From NCBI GenBank assembly GCA_963921795.1, contig OY997641.1:58643942-58707941 (forward strand): a stretch of DNA of 64,000 bases, given 5' to 3'. This document shows, piece after piece, positions 1 through 10,243 of the stretch. The stretch's first letter is position 1; every line of letters starts with the position of its first letter. The notes below the pieces were generated by a model that was given only the letters and a program-made list of their open reading frames with translations, did not search any database and was not told the DNA's origin. Made by a program: the position numbers and the translations under genes. The stretch comes from Nannobrachium achirus. Its lineage: Eukaryota; Chordata; Actinopteri; Myctophiformes; Myctophidae.

Positions 1-3000
1 TTTTACGCGCTGGAAAACCCACCTTAACGCCCTCATTAGCATAATGTATGCGAGCATAATGTATGCAAACCACGCCCACACGCATTTCCAAACCATGCCC
101 CGCCCCCAATTTGCATATGTCGACTAAGCTCCTCCCCTTCATTTACATACGGTCGTCTGCATTTTTTACGCGCTGGGAAACGCCACTTAACAGCCTCATT
201 AGCATAATTTATGCGAACCACACCCACACACATTTCCAAACCATGCACCGCCCCCAATTTTCATACGTCGACTAAGCTCCTCCCCTTCATTTACATACGG
301 TCGTCTGCATTTTTTACGCGCTGGAAAACCCACCTTAACACCCTCATTAGCATAATGTATGCGAGCATAATGTATGCAAACCACGCCCACACGCATTTCC
401 AAACAATGCCCGCCCCCAATTTGCATATGTCGACTAAGCTCCTCCCCTTCATTTACATACGGTCGTCTGCATTTTTTACGCGCTGGGAAACGCCACTTAA
501 CAGCCTCATTAGCATAATTTATGCGAACCACACCCACACACATTTCCAAACCATGCACCGCCCCCAATTTTCATACGTCGACTAAGCTCCTCCCCTTCAT
601 TTACATACGGTCGTCTGCATTTTTTACGCGCTGGAAAACCCACCTTAACGCCCTCATTAGCATAATGTATGCGAGCATAATGTATGCAAACCACGCCCAC
701 ACGCATTTCCAAACCATGCCCCGCCCCCAATTTGCATATGTCGACTAAGCTCCTCCCCTTCATTTACATACGGTCGTCTGCATTTTTTACGCGCTGGGAA
801 ACGCCACTTAACAGCCTCATTAGCATAATTTATGCGAACCACACCCACACACATTTCCAAACCATGCACCGCCCCCAATTTTCATACGTCGACTAAGCTC
901 CTCCCCTTCATTTACATACGGTCGTCTGCATTTTTTACGCGCTGGAAAACCCACCTTAACGCCCTCATTAGCATAATGTATGCGAGCATAATGTATGCAA
1001 ACCACGCCCACACGCATTTCCAAACCATGCCCCGCCCCCAATTTGCATATGTCGACTAAGCTCCTCCCCTTCATTTACATACGGTCGTCTGCATTTTTTA
1101 CGCGCTGGGAAACGCCACTTAACAGCCTCATTAGCATAATTTATGCGAACCACACCCACACACATTTCCAAACCATGCACCGCCCCCAATTTTCATACGT
1201 CGACTAAGCTCCTCCCCTTCATTTACATACGGTCGTCTGCATTTTTTACGCGCTGGAAAACCCACCTTAACGCCCTCATTAGCATAATGTATGCGAGCAT
1301 AATGTATGCAAACCACGCCCACACGCATTTCCAAACCATGCCCCGCTCCCAATTTGCATATGTCGACTAAGCTCCTCCCCTTCATTTACATACGGTCGTC
1401 TGCATTTTTTACGCGCTGGGAAACGCCACTTAACAGCCTCATTAGCATAATTTATGCGAACCACACCCACACACATTTCCAAACCATGCACCGCCCCCAA
1501 TTTTCATACGTCGACTAAGCTCCTCCCCTTCATTTACATACGGTCGTCTGCATTTTTTACGCGCTGGAAAACCCACCTTAACGCCCTCATTAGCATAATG
1601 TATGCGAGCATAATGTATGCAAACCACGCCCACACGCATTTCCAAACCATGCCCCGCCCCCAATTTGCATATGTCGACTAAGCTCCTCCCCTTCATTTAC
1701 ATACGGTCGTCTGCATTTTTTACGCGCTGGGAAACGCCACTTAACAGCCTCATTAGCATAATTTATGCGAACCACACCCACACACATTTCCAAACCATGC
1801 ACCGCCCCCAATTTTCATACGTCGACTAAGCTCCTCCCCTTCATTTACATACGGTCGTCTGCATTTTTTACGCGCTGGAAAACCCACCTTAACGCCCTCA
1901 TTAGCATAATGTATGCGAGCATAATGTATGCAAACCACGCCCACACGCATTTCCAAACCATGCCCCGCCCCCAATTTGCATATGTCGACTAAGCTCCTCC
2001 CCTTCATTTACATACGGTCGTCTGCATTTTTTACGCGCTGGGAAACGCCACTTAACAGCCTCATTAGCATAATTTATGCGAACCACACCCACACACATTT
2101 CCAAACCATGCACCGCCCCCAATTTTCATACGTCGACTAAGCTCCTCCCCTTCATTTACATACGGTCGTCTGCATTTTTTACGCGCTGGAAAACCCACCT
2201 TAACGCCCTCATTAGCATAATGTATGCGAGCATAATGTATGCAAACCACGCCCACACGCATTTCCAAACCATGCCCGCCCCCAATTTGCATATGTCGACT
2301 AAGCTCCTCCCCTTCATTTACATACGGTCGTCTGCATTTTTTACGCGCTGGGAAACGCCACTTAACAGCCTCATTAGCATAATTTATGCGAACCACACCC
2401 ACACACATTTCCAAACCATGCACCGCCCCCAATTTTCATACGTCGACTAAGCTCCTCCCCTTCATTTACATACGGTCGTCTGCATTTTTTACGCGCTGGA
2501 AAACCCACCTTAACGCCCTCATTAGCATAATGTATGCGAGCATAATCTATGCAAACCACGCCCACACGCATTTCCAAACCATGCCCCGCCCCCAATTTGC
2601 AGACTAAGCTCCTCCCCTTCATTTACATACGGTCGTCTGCATTTTTTACGCGCTGGGAAACGCCACTTAACAGCCTCATTAGCATAATTTATGCGAACCA
2701 CACCCACACACATTTCCAAACCATGCACCGCCCCCAATTTTCATACGTCGACTAAGCTCCTCCCCTTCATTTACATACGGTCGTCTGCATTTTTTACGCG
2801 CTGGAAAACCCACCTTAACGCCCTCATTAGCATAATGTATGCGAGCATAATGTATGCAAACCACGCCCACACGCATTTCCAAACCATGCCCCGCCCCCAA
2901 TTTTCATACGTCGACTAAGCTCCTCCCCTTCATTTACATACGGTCGTCTGCATTTTTTACGCGCTGGAAAACCCACCTTAACGCCCTCATTAGCATAATG

Positions 3001-3764
3001 TATGCGAGCATAATCTATGCAAACCACGCCCACACGCATTTCCAAACCATGCCCCGCCCCCAATTTGCAGACTAAGCTCCTCCCCTTCATTTACATACGG
3101 TCGTCTGCATTTTTTACGCGCTGGGAAACGCCACTTAACAGCCTCATTAGCATAATTTATGCGAACCACACCCACACACATTTCCAAACCATGCACCGCC
3201 CCCAATTTTCATACGTCGACTAAGCTCCTCCCCTTCATTTACATACGGTCGTCTGCATTTTTTACGCGCTGGAAAACCCACCTTAACGCCCTCATTAGCA
3301 TAATGTATGCGAGCATAATGTATGCAAACCACGCCCACACGCATTTCCAAACCATGCCCCGCCCCCAATTTGCATACGTCGACTAAGCTCCTCCCCTTCA
3401 TTTACATACGGTCGTCTGCATTTTTTACGCGCTGGGAAACGCCACTTAACAGCCTCATTAGCATAATTTATGCGAACCACACCCACACACATTTCCAAAC
3501 CATGCACCGCCCCCAATTTTCATACGTCGACTAAGCTCCTCCCCTTCATTTACATACGGTCGTCTGAATTTTTTACGCGCTGGGGAACCTACCTTAACAC
3601 CCTCATTAGCATAATGTATGCGAGCATAATGTATGCGAACCACACCCAAACGCATTTCCAAACCATGCCCGCCCCCAATTTGCATACTTCGACTAAGCTC
3701 CTCCCCTTCATTTACATACGGCCGTCTGCATTTTTTACGCGCTGGGAAACGCCACTTAACAGCC
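1..3764 (+). repeat. 311-bp dimeric satellite array, unit 1 (partial)
   Basis: The array is made of alternating 163-bp A and 148-bp B monomers. A differs from B mainly by an internal 15-bp duplication around GCATAATGTATGC. Both carry ACGGTCGTCTGC, TTTTTTACGCGCTGG, CATTTCCAAACCATGC and GTCGACTAAGCTCC. The 311-bp period is exact over most of the array. Variants mark positions: an ACAATGCCCGCC form near 400, a CCCGCTCCC form near 1345, an ACCATGCCCGCC form near 2270, and shortened A monomers lacking the CATATGTC segment near 2600 and 3065. The right end is more diverged and merges with the 158-bp repeat. Open frames occur on both strands but shift at each dimer, so nothing here looks coding. Confidence 0.97.
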
Positions 3765-4362
3765 TCATTTACATAATTAATGCAGACCACGCCCCAACCT
3801 AATTTGCATAATTAATGCAGACCACGCCCCCCAATTTAAATAATTACGCTAATTAGCTTCGCCCCCTGCATTCGCGTGTAATTAGCAACAAGACGCGCAC
3901 GTCAAATGCATGTTGTGCAGTCTCATTTACATAATTAATGCAGACCACGCCCCAACCTCATTTGCATAATTAATGCCGACCACGCCCCCCACTTTGAATA
4001 ATTAGGCTAATTAGCTCCGCCCCCTGCATTCGCGTGTAATTAGCAACAAGACGCGCGCGTCAAATGCATGTTGTGCAGTCTCATTTACATAATTAATGCA
4101 GACCACGCCCCAACCTCATTTGCATAATTAATGCCGACCACGCCCCCCACTTTGAATAATTAGGCTAATTAGCTCCGCCCCCTGCATTCGTGTGTAATTA
4201 GCAACAAGACGCGCGCGTCAAATGCATGTTGTGCAGTCTCATTAACATAATTAACGCAGACCACTACTTTTCCTTTTTTTTGCTCATTAACATAATTAAC
4301 GCAGACCACGCCCCTCCTTAACATAATTAACGCAGACCACGCCCCCAACCTCATTAACATAA
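3765..4362 (+). repeat. 158-bp tandem repeat (3 copies) and short decayed copies, unit 1
   Basis: Three copies start at 3765, 3923 and 4081, each beginning TCATTTACATAATTAATGC and ending GTTGTGCAGTC. From 4239 four shorter, decayed copies follow with CATTAACATAATTAACGC and CCACGCCCC. The first 30 bases of each copy match a stretch of the 311-bp satellite (CATTAGCATAAT..TATGC, then CCACRCCC), so the two satellites share an ancestor or a building block. Confidence 0.9.
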
Positions 4363-5490
4363 TTATTTATTTATTTATTGAAGTAAGGAAGGAAGGAAGG
4401 AAGGAAGGAAGGAAAGAAAGAAAGAGAGAAAGAATTTGCCTAAATTTACGGGGTTCTTAACAAGGAGGCAATTAATTAATTAATTAATTAATTAATTAAT
4501 GAATGAATGAATGAATTAATTAATTAATTGAGGCACGCACGCACGCACCACGCCCACACGCCCACACGCATTTCCAAACCATGCCCTGCCCCCCCCATTT
4601 GCATAAGTCGGCTTAATTTACATAATTAATGCGTGCGACGCCCACAAAACTCATTACGTTAGGCCCACTCGTTAAGTCAGACTCCTCCCTCTTGTTGAAA
4701 CCACGCCCACTCGTTAATAGCAGATCTACAAGCTCACAACGCGTCTTGATGCGACGCGTTGTGAGCTTGTAGTTGAAACCACGCCCACTCGTTAAGTTCG
4801 ACTCCACCCCTTGTATTTGCGTGTAATTAGCACGTCAGCGCGGTGACGAGAACGCTTGTCATGAGGCCTCATTTACAGGAAGGAAGGAAGGAAGGAAGGA
4901 AGGAAGGAAGGAAGGAAGGAAGGAAGGAAAGAAAGAAAGAAAGAAAGAATTTGCCTAAATGTGTGGGGTTCTTAACGAGGAGGCAGTAATTACGCACGCA
5001 TGCATGCATGCATGCATGCATGCATGCATGCACACACACTTTCTTTTTTTATTTATTTATTTATTTATTTATTCATGTGTTCGTTCATTCATTATTTATT
5101 TATTTATTTATTTATTTAAATAAATACTCTGTTGCTAGTATCCACAACTTTCCAACATCCCATAATGCATTGCGCAGAAGTTGGATGGAGCTTCCGTGAG
5201 CTTGTATGTGTTATTTAATACCAGTAACACGAGAAGCCAGACAGCGAGTTTGGAGACGGTAGCACGCTGCAAAGCGGAGTTATGGCTCTTTAAAGCCCAG
5301 CCGATCGATAGGCAGACGCCTGGGGGGGGGGGGGGGGGGGGCGGAGTCCAGGGGCGGAAATAAATAAATAATTAATTACATAAATAATCAGTCTCGGAAA
5401 CAGTCGGGAAATAAATAAATAAATAATCAGTCTCGGAAACATAGTCGGGAAGTAAATAAATAAATAGATAAATAAATAATTAAACCAGTA
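4363..5490. repeat. Microsatellite belt, unit 1
   Basis: Runs in order: TTTA, GGAA (4385-4412), AATT and GAAT (4470-4530), GCAC, more satellite-like CCACGCCCAC blocks (4545-4800) with an inserted hairpin, GGAA (4876-4928), CATG (near 4996-5030), TTTA (5048-5120), a run of 20 G (5322-5341), and AAAT. No gene is visible. A phrase, GAATTTGCCTAAAT.TR.GGGGTTCTTAAC, follows both GGAA tracts, so part of the belt is itself duplicated. Confidence 0.9.
4719..4772 (+). repeat. Hairpin module inside satellite-like DNA
   Basis: CTACAAGCTCACAACGCGTC (4726-4745) and its perfect inverse (4753-4772) around a 7-base loop. TTGAAACCACGCCCACTCGT occurs both just before and just after it, so it interrupts or bridges a local direct repeat. 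Counterparts at 31597-31650 and 57545-57598. Confidence 0.92.
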
Positions 5491-5504
5491 AGACTCCCTA
5501 ATAT

Positions 5505-5915
5505 ATACTGACTGCGTAGCGATTTGCGTGATTTTAGGGCAAAATCTGTAGGAGTAGTGTCCAAAAATGGGTTTTAAAAAATCGGCCTGAAGGTGGCGCT
5601 AAATGGGACAGATCCATGTTGATGACATGAGTGTAGAGCAAGTGTGTACCGATTTGTGTGATTTTAGGCCAAGATTTGTAGGAGCAGTGTCCAGAAAGAG
5701 TTTCGGCCTCATGGTGGCGCTAGAAGAGGAGGGCCATGTGAGAATCGATGGGTGGAGGGCAAGGACTGTCTGTGCAAAATTTGGCACGGATCGGGTCAGC
5801 CGTTGCGGAGATATGAGCAGGGCAAAAGTGTGACGGACAGACAGACACCTGGTCGAGGTTTCGATAGTAACTGCGACCTGACGGTCGCAATTTATCAGTC
5901 AGTGGCGGCGCAGTT
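5505..5915 (+). repeat. Dispersed fish-type repeat with internal duplication
   Basis: Contains phrases such as GTGGCGCTA, GTGCAAAATTTGGCACGG and GTTGCGGAGATATGAGC followed by GACGGACAGACAGACACC. I know this style from unclassified interspersed repeats of fish genomes but cannot name the family. The first part is present twice (5512-5598 and 5645-5725, about 133 bp apart). No protein is supported. Counterparts are at 32384-32794 and 58339-58749. Confidence 0.6.
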
Positions 5916-5962
5916 GGGCCTGGTGTGGAGACAGGGAAATAATTCATTCAATAAATGAATAA

Positions 5963-6353
5963 AGCTCCTTTTAGTTGAGCTTGTACCAGTGAACTGTACT
6001 GTCATGAAACTTGTCATAAAGTCTTCAATCAATCACTCGATAAAGGGATCAATACTGCATTAGATAAATAACCCACATTTACCCAAAACAGCTGATCCAC
6101 AAGCCCACATGCAGCCTTGTAGATCGGCTGTTTTTATTGTTTTAGTTTTTAAATTGTTTCCCCCTTTTTTCCCCCTGACTTAGTCTTTTCTAGGATCACC
6201 TTTTAGTTGAGCTTGTACCAGTGAACTGTACTGTCAATGACACTGTATACCTATGACAGTCCTATATCAATAATTAGTTCATTCGTGAATGACTTCCCTG
6301 TGGAAATAAGCCAAAAACATTACTAGGATCTCCTTTTAGTTGAGCTTGTACCA
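5963..6353 (+). repeat. Three spaced copies of a ~38-bp motif
   Basis: The motif CTTTTAGTTGAGCTTGTACC, with CAGTGAACTGTACTGTC after it in two copies, occurs near 5967, 6200 and 6331. The copies are not tandem: about 230 and 130 bp lie between them. A decayed hairpin module lies between the first two. No function can be assigned. Confidence 0.7.
6085..6134 (+). repeat. Hairpin module, decayed
   Basis: AAAACAGCTGATC and GATCGGCTGTTTT form the outer pair, with CACAAG and CTTGTA inside. Confidence 0.7.
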
Positions 6354-6359
6354 AATCAT

Positions 6360-6800
6360 GTTTATTACGTATCTATCTATCTATCTTCCTAAGTCACATG
6401 CATTCACATTGCACTGAACGAACGCACGCACGCTGCGCAGGTCAGCTCAGCAGCTGGCTTTTTGTTTTTTGTTTTTTTTTCTTGTAAAGCTCCAGCCAGA
6501 GTCAGGCGCCGAGGTGGGGGGACGGCACCAAGCCGGACTTGCGAGCCCAGGCAGCGGCCGAAGGCCGCTGCCCCTCCCAACCCCCTGGAAGTGCGGTAGA
6601 CTGCATGCCTCTAGAACCTATCAGTAGGTCCCCATCCATAGACGGCGCTGTAGCCAAGGAATTCTCCCCCAGTCACTCACCTGACACACCAGGAAGTGCA
6701 GTGCACCAGTCTGTGTTGGAGAAGAACATGCATGTTGCACTGCTGCTGCTGCCTCGAGGTAGAAAGGAATCACTCATCTATATACAGTATGTGTGTTAAC
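6360..6800. other. Unassigned stretch with one GC-rich hairpin
   Basis: I see no gene. At 6550-6572 GGCAGCGGCC and GGCCGCTGCC pair across a 3-base loop. A small GT/T-rich stretch lies at 6458-6485. Confidence 0.5.
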
Positions 6801-6950
6801 TAACAGGGTTAAACTGCTCCACGTTGTCACAGTAATCATTGCTATAGAGTGTTTGTTCAGTAACAGTGTTAAACGGCTCTATATTGTGACAGGAATCGTT
6901 CCCACCGAGTCTTTGTTCACTAACAGTGTTACAGTGTGATATGAAAGAAT
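6801..6950 (+). repeat. 60-bp tandem repeat, about 2.5 copies
   Basis: Copies start at 6801, 6861 and 6921, each with TAACAGNGTTA and, in full copies, TTTGTTCA near the end. A weaker earlier copy may begin near 6755. The next 250 bases hold nothing I recognise. Confidence 0.75.
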
Positions 6951-7204
6951 CCACATGAGGGCAGTGTTTCCATTCTCAACTCACTGAGTTGAACAGAGGG
7001 CGGAACCCAATGCAATAACAAGTCCTATTATTTAGAAAGGAGTCACGTCAATGTCAGCATTTTTTTTCCCTCTCTTTTTGCCAACATTTTTTAAATCATT
7101 TTTTTAAATCATTTCACAATGTAAAAACAAAAATCCTTTTGAGAAAAATGTAATGACCTATACACAGTATCTATAGGCTGTGTCTGTGTATATTCTGAGT
7201 GTAT

Positions 7205-7551
7205 TATGTATTTTCAAAGCGAACGTTTGTAACTCAAATTTTGCTTCTGGGTGGTCCCTGGAACTAGATATTTTGAAATGGGGGTCCGTGGCCAAATAAA
7301 TATCATTTTGGGGGTCCTTCACATGAAATGGTTTGAGCACCACTGACATAGTAGTCTCTCAAGAACAGACTAACTGAGCTCCAGTTAAGTGAAAAGGACC
7401 TTTTCTTTGACGATGGCTGGCCAGATTGCTGACATAGAAACATAGGGTTTTTCAAAAAATCTTAGAATGATACAAAAGACACTTATAGAATCGGGTCAAA
7501 AAATTCTAATTTTCACGATTTTTCAAAAATAGCAGATCTACAAGCTCACAA
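7205..7551 (-). repeat. Left arm of a ~345-bp inverted repeat around an SCPEP1 exon
   Basis: The reverse complement of this stretch recurs at 9041-9383 with few differences. It contains hAT-style terminal phrases (GTTTGAGCACCACTGAC, GGGGGTCC) and ends in the hairpin module. The arms flank the penultimate SCPEP1 exon and are about 1.5 kb apart. Counterparts are at 34084-34430 and 60039-60385. Confidence 0.9.
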
Positions 7552-7585
7552 CGTGTCGCGACGCGATGTAAATCGGCAATTTTTT
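7523..7585 (+). repeat. Hairpin module, decayed
   Basis: Left arm AGCAGATCTACAAGCTCACA is intact. The right arm is degraded to GATGTAAATCGGCAATTTTT. Confidence 0.7.
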
Positions 7586-8074
7586 GGCAAAGACATTTGA
7601 TAGAGTGAAAAAAAGATGTATCAAGTACATATATTATAAGTACCTTTTACCAATTATAGAGGGTTCAAGTGGTACCGGATATACAGCTCGGCTAATAAAA
7701 GGTGAATTGATCCCAGTGCATGACAGAGGAAGATAAATGTAATCGCCACGATACGATTATCGTGAGTGTTTTTGATCACGATAAACGGTGATATCGCGTA
7801 ACGTACCATCCCTATTACCAAGTATGCTTCTGTGTACTTAAAAGTACTTCAAACTTATGCCACATCCCACTTATGACATTATATAATTGGACCAAAGGCA
7901 TTGACATGACCATGACTATCACTCTTAATCCAGGGATGCCACAGTCCAAGGGTGCCTCAGAATAATCTGATAACATTTGGAATTCATCAGTATCACTTCA
8001 CTATGCTTAGTAAAACAGACCTGATTTGCACTGTACTTGAGTTATTTTTCCATCTGCGGTCAACACTCTTCATC

Positions 8075-8133
8075 AAAAATGGCAGATCTACAAGCTCACG
8101 ATGCCTTGTGAGCTTGTAGACCTACTATTCTTT
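8075..8133 (+). repeat. Hairpin module in a TTAA-ended element
   Basis: Arms GGCAGATCTACAAGCTCAC and GTGAGCTTGTAGACCTACT flank a short loop. A GGTTCAAGTGGTTAA end lies at 8167-8181, matching the end of the TTAA-flanked elements seen near 21460, 23018 and 24001. The left end of the host element is unclear. Confidence 0.8.
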
Positions 8134-8323
8134 GGTGAACCTTCCCACCCAGAATAGTGATGCTGGGGTTCAAGTGGTTAAACGTCAAGTCTAAAGTTAT
8201 TTTCAGTCAGTTTTGAATGGAAACGGATATTTCTCCAATTAAGATTCTAAAAAAAGGGGTTGCCCCGAGTCAAAAAAAAAAGTTTGAAAACCCCTGTTTT
8301 AATCAGGATGCAATAGAGTAGAA

Positions 8324-8530
8324 CAGTGGTTCTCAAAATGGATTCCAGGGACTCTGTGGGTTCCTTTTTAAGGGGGGTCTAAATTGACCCATGCAAGTCT
8401 TTAACTCTGACGGTGTACAAATGGAACCAAATGAACCCATTAGGGTTCATAACGGGTTCATTTGGTTCCATTTGTACACTGTCAGAGTTAAAGGGGAGAC
8501 CTTGAAATTTGAATGTTTGAGAAACACCAG
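8324..8530 (+). mobile_element. hAT-like MITE with 36-bp internal hairpin, just upstream of an SCPEP1 exon
   Basis: Ends are CAGTGGTTCTCAAA and TTTGAGAAACACCAG, the terminal style of vertebrate hAT elements. Inside, 8403-8438 and 8454-8489 pair over 36 bases with one mismatch around a 15-base loop. It is the same family as 24398-24580, in opposite orientation. No clear 8-bp target duplication is seen here. Its right end lies 43 bp before the exon at 8574. Counterparts are at 35203-35409 and 61158-61364. Confidence 0.75.
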
Positions 8531-8573
8531 AGTATGCGTTGAATGCACTGTGACGCTCCCTCTATCCTCTCAG

Positions 8574-8737
8574 GTCAGGAGCTGTGGGTCAAGCGGCTGA
8601 AGTGGGCGGGGCTACCAGCCTTTAGCAAGCTGAGATGGACGGCTCTGGATGACCCCGCCTCCCCGGGCCTGACCGGAGCCTTCTGCAAGACCTACCACAA
8701 CTTCTCCTTCTACTGGATCCTCAAAGCAGGACACATG
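8574..8737 (+). CDS. scpep1: SCPEP1-like penultimate coding exon, unit 1
   Basis: Encodes part of a peptidase-family-S10 serine carboxypeptidase, best matched from memory by retinoid-inducible serine carboxypeptidase, a secretory/lysosomal enzyme that trims C-terminal residues. The frame reads GQELWVKRLKWAGLPAFSKL and ends KTYHNFSFYWILKAGHM, close to human QEAWVRKLKWPELPKFSQL and FYWILKAGHMV. The His of KAGHM is the catalytic His of the family. The acceptor is CTCTCAG/GT and the donor ATG/GTAAAC. The first two bases complete a Gly codon and the exon ends in phase 0, matching the next exon. The exons with the catalytic Ser and Asp are not in the window. One base (8644, T against C in units 2 and 3) is a synonymous change. 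Confidence 0.92.
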
Positions 8738-8826
8738 GTAAACCATAGATTCTGTACTAGCCCATTTAGGCCCTGAACACATTATGACGCAATATTTTAT
8801 GCTTTAAATATAAACAAATAGCAGAT

Positions 8827-9012
8827 TTTTTTTTTTTTTTGGCTTTTTTATGCCTTTATTGATAGGACAGTAGACTGACAGGAAATGGGGAGAGAGATGG
8901 GGAATGACATGTGGCAAAGGTCGTCCGGATCGGGAATCGAACCGGCGACGCCAGCAGGCATCATAGCCTAGTATGTGGTATGCGCCTTGACCAACAGGCC
9001 AGCGGGCGCCCG
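8827..9012 (-). mobile_element. tRNA-derived SINE with 13-bp target duplication
   Basis: On the - strand it starts GTCGGGCGCCCGCTGGCC, has the B-box-like GGTTCGATTCCC, and ends in ATAAAGGCATAAAAAAGCC plus poly-A (poly-T at 8827-8840 on +). The 13 bases ACAAATAGCAGAT flank it at 8814-8826 and 9013-9025. It inserted into the 5' arm of a hairpin module. It is a SINE, not a tRNA gene. Counterparts are at 35706-35891 and 61661-61846. Confidence 0.88.
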
Positions 9013-9016
9013 ACAA

Positions 9017-9066
9017 ATAGCAGATCTACAAGCTCACAGCGCGCTGCGAGCTTGTAGATCTGCTAT
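9017..9066 (+). repeat. Hairpin module, well preserved
   Basis: Perfect 19-base arms (9017-9035 and 9048-9066), ATAGCAGATCTACAAGCTC and its inverse, around a 12-base loop. The SINE just upstream has split off the left flank of this module. Confidence 0.92.
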
Positions 9067-9383
9067 CTTTGAAAAATCGTGAAAATTAGAATTTTGACCC
9101 GATTCTATAAGTGTCTTTTGAAAAAGATTTTTGAAAAAAACCTATGTTTCTATGTCAGCAATCTGGCCAGCCATCGTCAAAGAAAAGGTCCTTTTCACTT
9201 AACTGGAGCTCAGTCAGTCTGTTCTTGAGAGACTACTATGTCAGTGGTGCTCAAACCTTTTCACGTGAAGGACCCCCAAAATGATATTTATTTGGCCACG
9301 GACCCCCATTTCAAAATATCTAGTTCCAGGGACCACCCAGAAGCAAAATTTGAGTTACAAACGTTCGCTTTGAAAATACATTA
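9041..9383 (+). repeat. Right arm of the ~345-bp inverted repeat
   Basis: Inverse of 7205-7551. It begins inside a hairpin module and runs through GTCAGTGGTGCTCAAACC and GGACCCCCA phrases to CGTTCGCTTTGAAAATACAT. Counterparts are at 35920-36262 and 61875-62217. Confidence 0.9.
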
Positions 9384-9420
9384 TATTCAAAGATTTGCAC
9401 ACATTTTCACGACTTTTTTC

Positions 9421-9493
9421 AAAAATAGCAGATCTACAAGCTCGCAGCGCGGCACTCGGTGCCGCGCTGTGAGCTTGTATATCTGCTATTTTT
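9421..9493 (+). repeat. Hairpin module, longest copy
   Basis: Arms of 34 bases (9421-9454, 9460-9493) with two mismatches and a 5-base loop, starting AAAAATAGCAGATCTACAAG and ending with its near-inverse. The arms extend further into GCAGCGCGGCA than in other copies. Confidence 0.93.
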
Positions 9494-10050
9494 CACTGGT
9501 TAAAGCAGTCAATAATTCTAGGCCTAAATGGGCTAGTAAGACTCCTCAGGGCAACATGCCAACAAGCCAAGAATTGGCACAACCTCCTATTACCCCTGTA
9601 CTTCCCCTAACAGATTAACTTGAACATCATTTTTCAAAGGGCCCTGTGTGCCATTTAGATCAAAAAGATTTTGAAAAGATGTCAAAATGACCTGAGATCA
9701 GAGAGATGCTTTTCTCTGTGTGTTGGCTCCCTCGTGTGGCTGCTTGAGAAAATGCTCATTCTAGCTGGTGGACACTTTTCTTTTGTATTCATTCAGCTCT
9801 AGCTCTGGAACCATGTCCGATTGACAAAATTATTTTTGAATGAGGGGGGCCTCATTCAACAGTAAAGAAAAACATACAAAATCTTGGCACATGGACCTTG
9901 GAGCCATTTTTGCTTCTGGCACGGATAGAGTTAATATAGAAAAAAGAAACCTTCACATTTTGTTCATGTTGAAAAAATGGCACACTAGATGCGTTTACTG
10001 CACCGATCATCCAGATTTGGTTAACGTTTTTGCTGATTTGCTTTTGCCAG
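9494..10050. other. SCPEP1 last intron remainder, nothing recognised
   Basis: Intronic sequence between the two SCPEP1 exons with no gene, repeat family or structured site that I can name. Part of an open frame at 9840-10151 overlaps the true terminal exon in another frame. Confidence 0.5.
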
Positions 10051-10113
10051 ATTCCGTCAGACCAGGGACCCATGGCTTTACAGATGCTGAGGATGGTGAC
10101 CCAGCGGGCCTGA
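10051..10113 (+). CDS. scpep1: SCPEP1-like terminal coding exon, unit 1
   Basis: After a pyrimidine-rich acceptor (GCTTTTGCCAG) the frame reads IPSDQGPMALQMLRMVTQRA and stops at TGA. This matches the human C-terminus VPSDQGDMALKMMRLVTQQE almost position for position. Phase 0 agrees with the exon ending at 8737. The protein end thus has the usual length for the family. A poly-A signal lies 124 bp after the stop. Whether it is joined to a full gene depends on sequence left of the window. In a unit lying inside the array it would be an orphan 3' end. Confidence 0.92.
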   Translation: MPSDQGPMALQMLRMVTQRA

Positions 10114-10237
10114 TCTCTCACGTCCCCCGGATGGCAGCTGGAATGCCTTGACAATCACAAATGGACACGTTATCAGCACTCCGATCAACCAAATTGTCAC
10201 GTTTAATCGCATCTTTTTAAATCGTTGCTGTTTGAAC

Positions 10238-10243
10238 AATAAA
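10238..10243 (+). terminator. SCPEP1 poly-A signal AATAAA, unit 1
   Basis: AATAAAGTCATTTC about 125 bp after the SCPEP1 stop codon, followed by a T-rich stretch. Canonical cleavage/polyadenylation signal. Confidence 0.8.

Noticed and set aside
1-3764. Centromeric or telomeric array
   Set aside because: No TTAGGG runs and no clear CENP-B-box match. The arrays are only 4-5 kb and are interrupted by gene exons every 26 kb.
63-3802. Open frames of 70-124 codons on both strands throughout the satellite
   Set aside because: They recur with each monomer, on both strands, and the 311-bp period is not a multiple of three. No domain, splice or start context supports a protein.
3765-8573. An upstream SCPEP1 exon with the catalytic Asp (NGQLD-type motif)
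   Set aside because: No such motif was seen in any + frame before the exon at 8574.
9238-9618. 126-codon open frame near SCPEP1
   Set aside because: It lies over the inverted repeat and a hairpin module. The same peptide start appears inverted at 7158-7349, as expected of a repeat.
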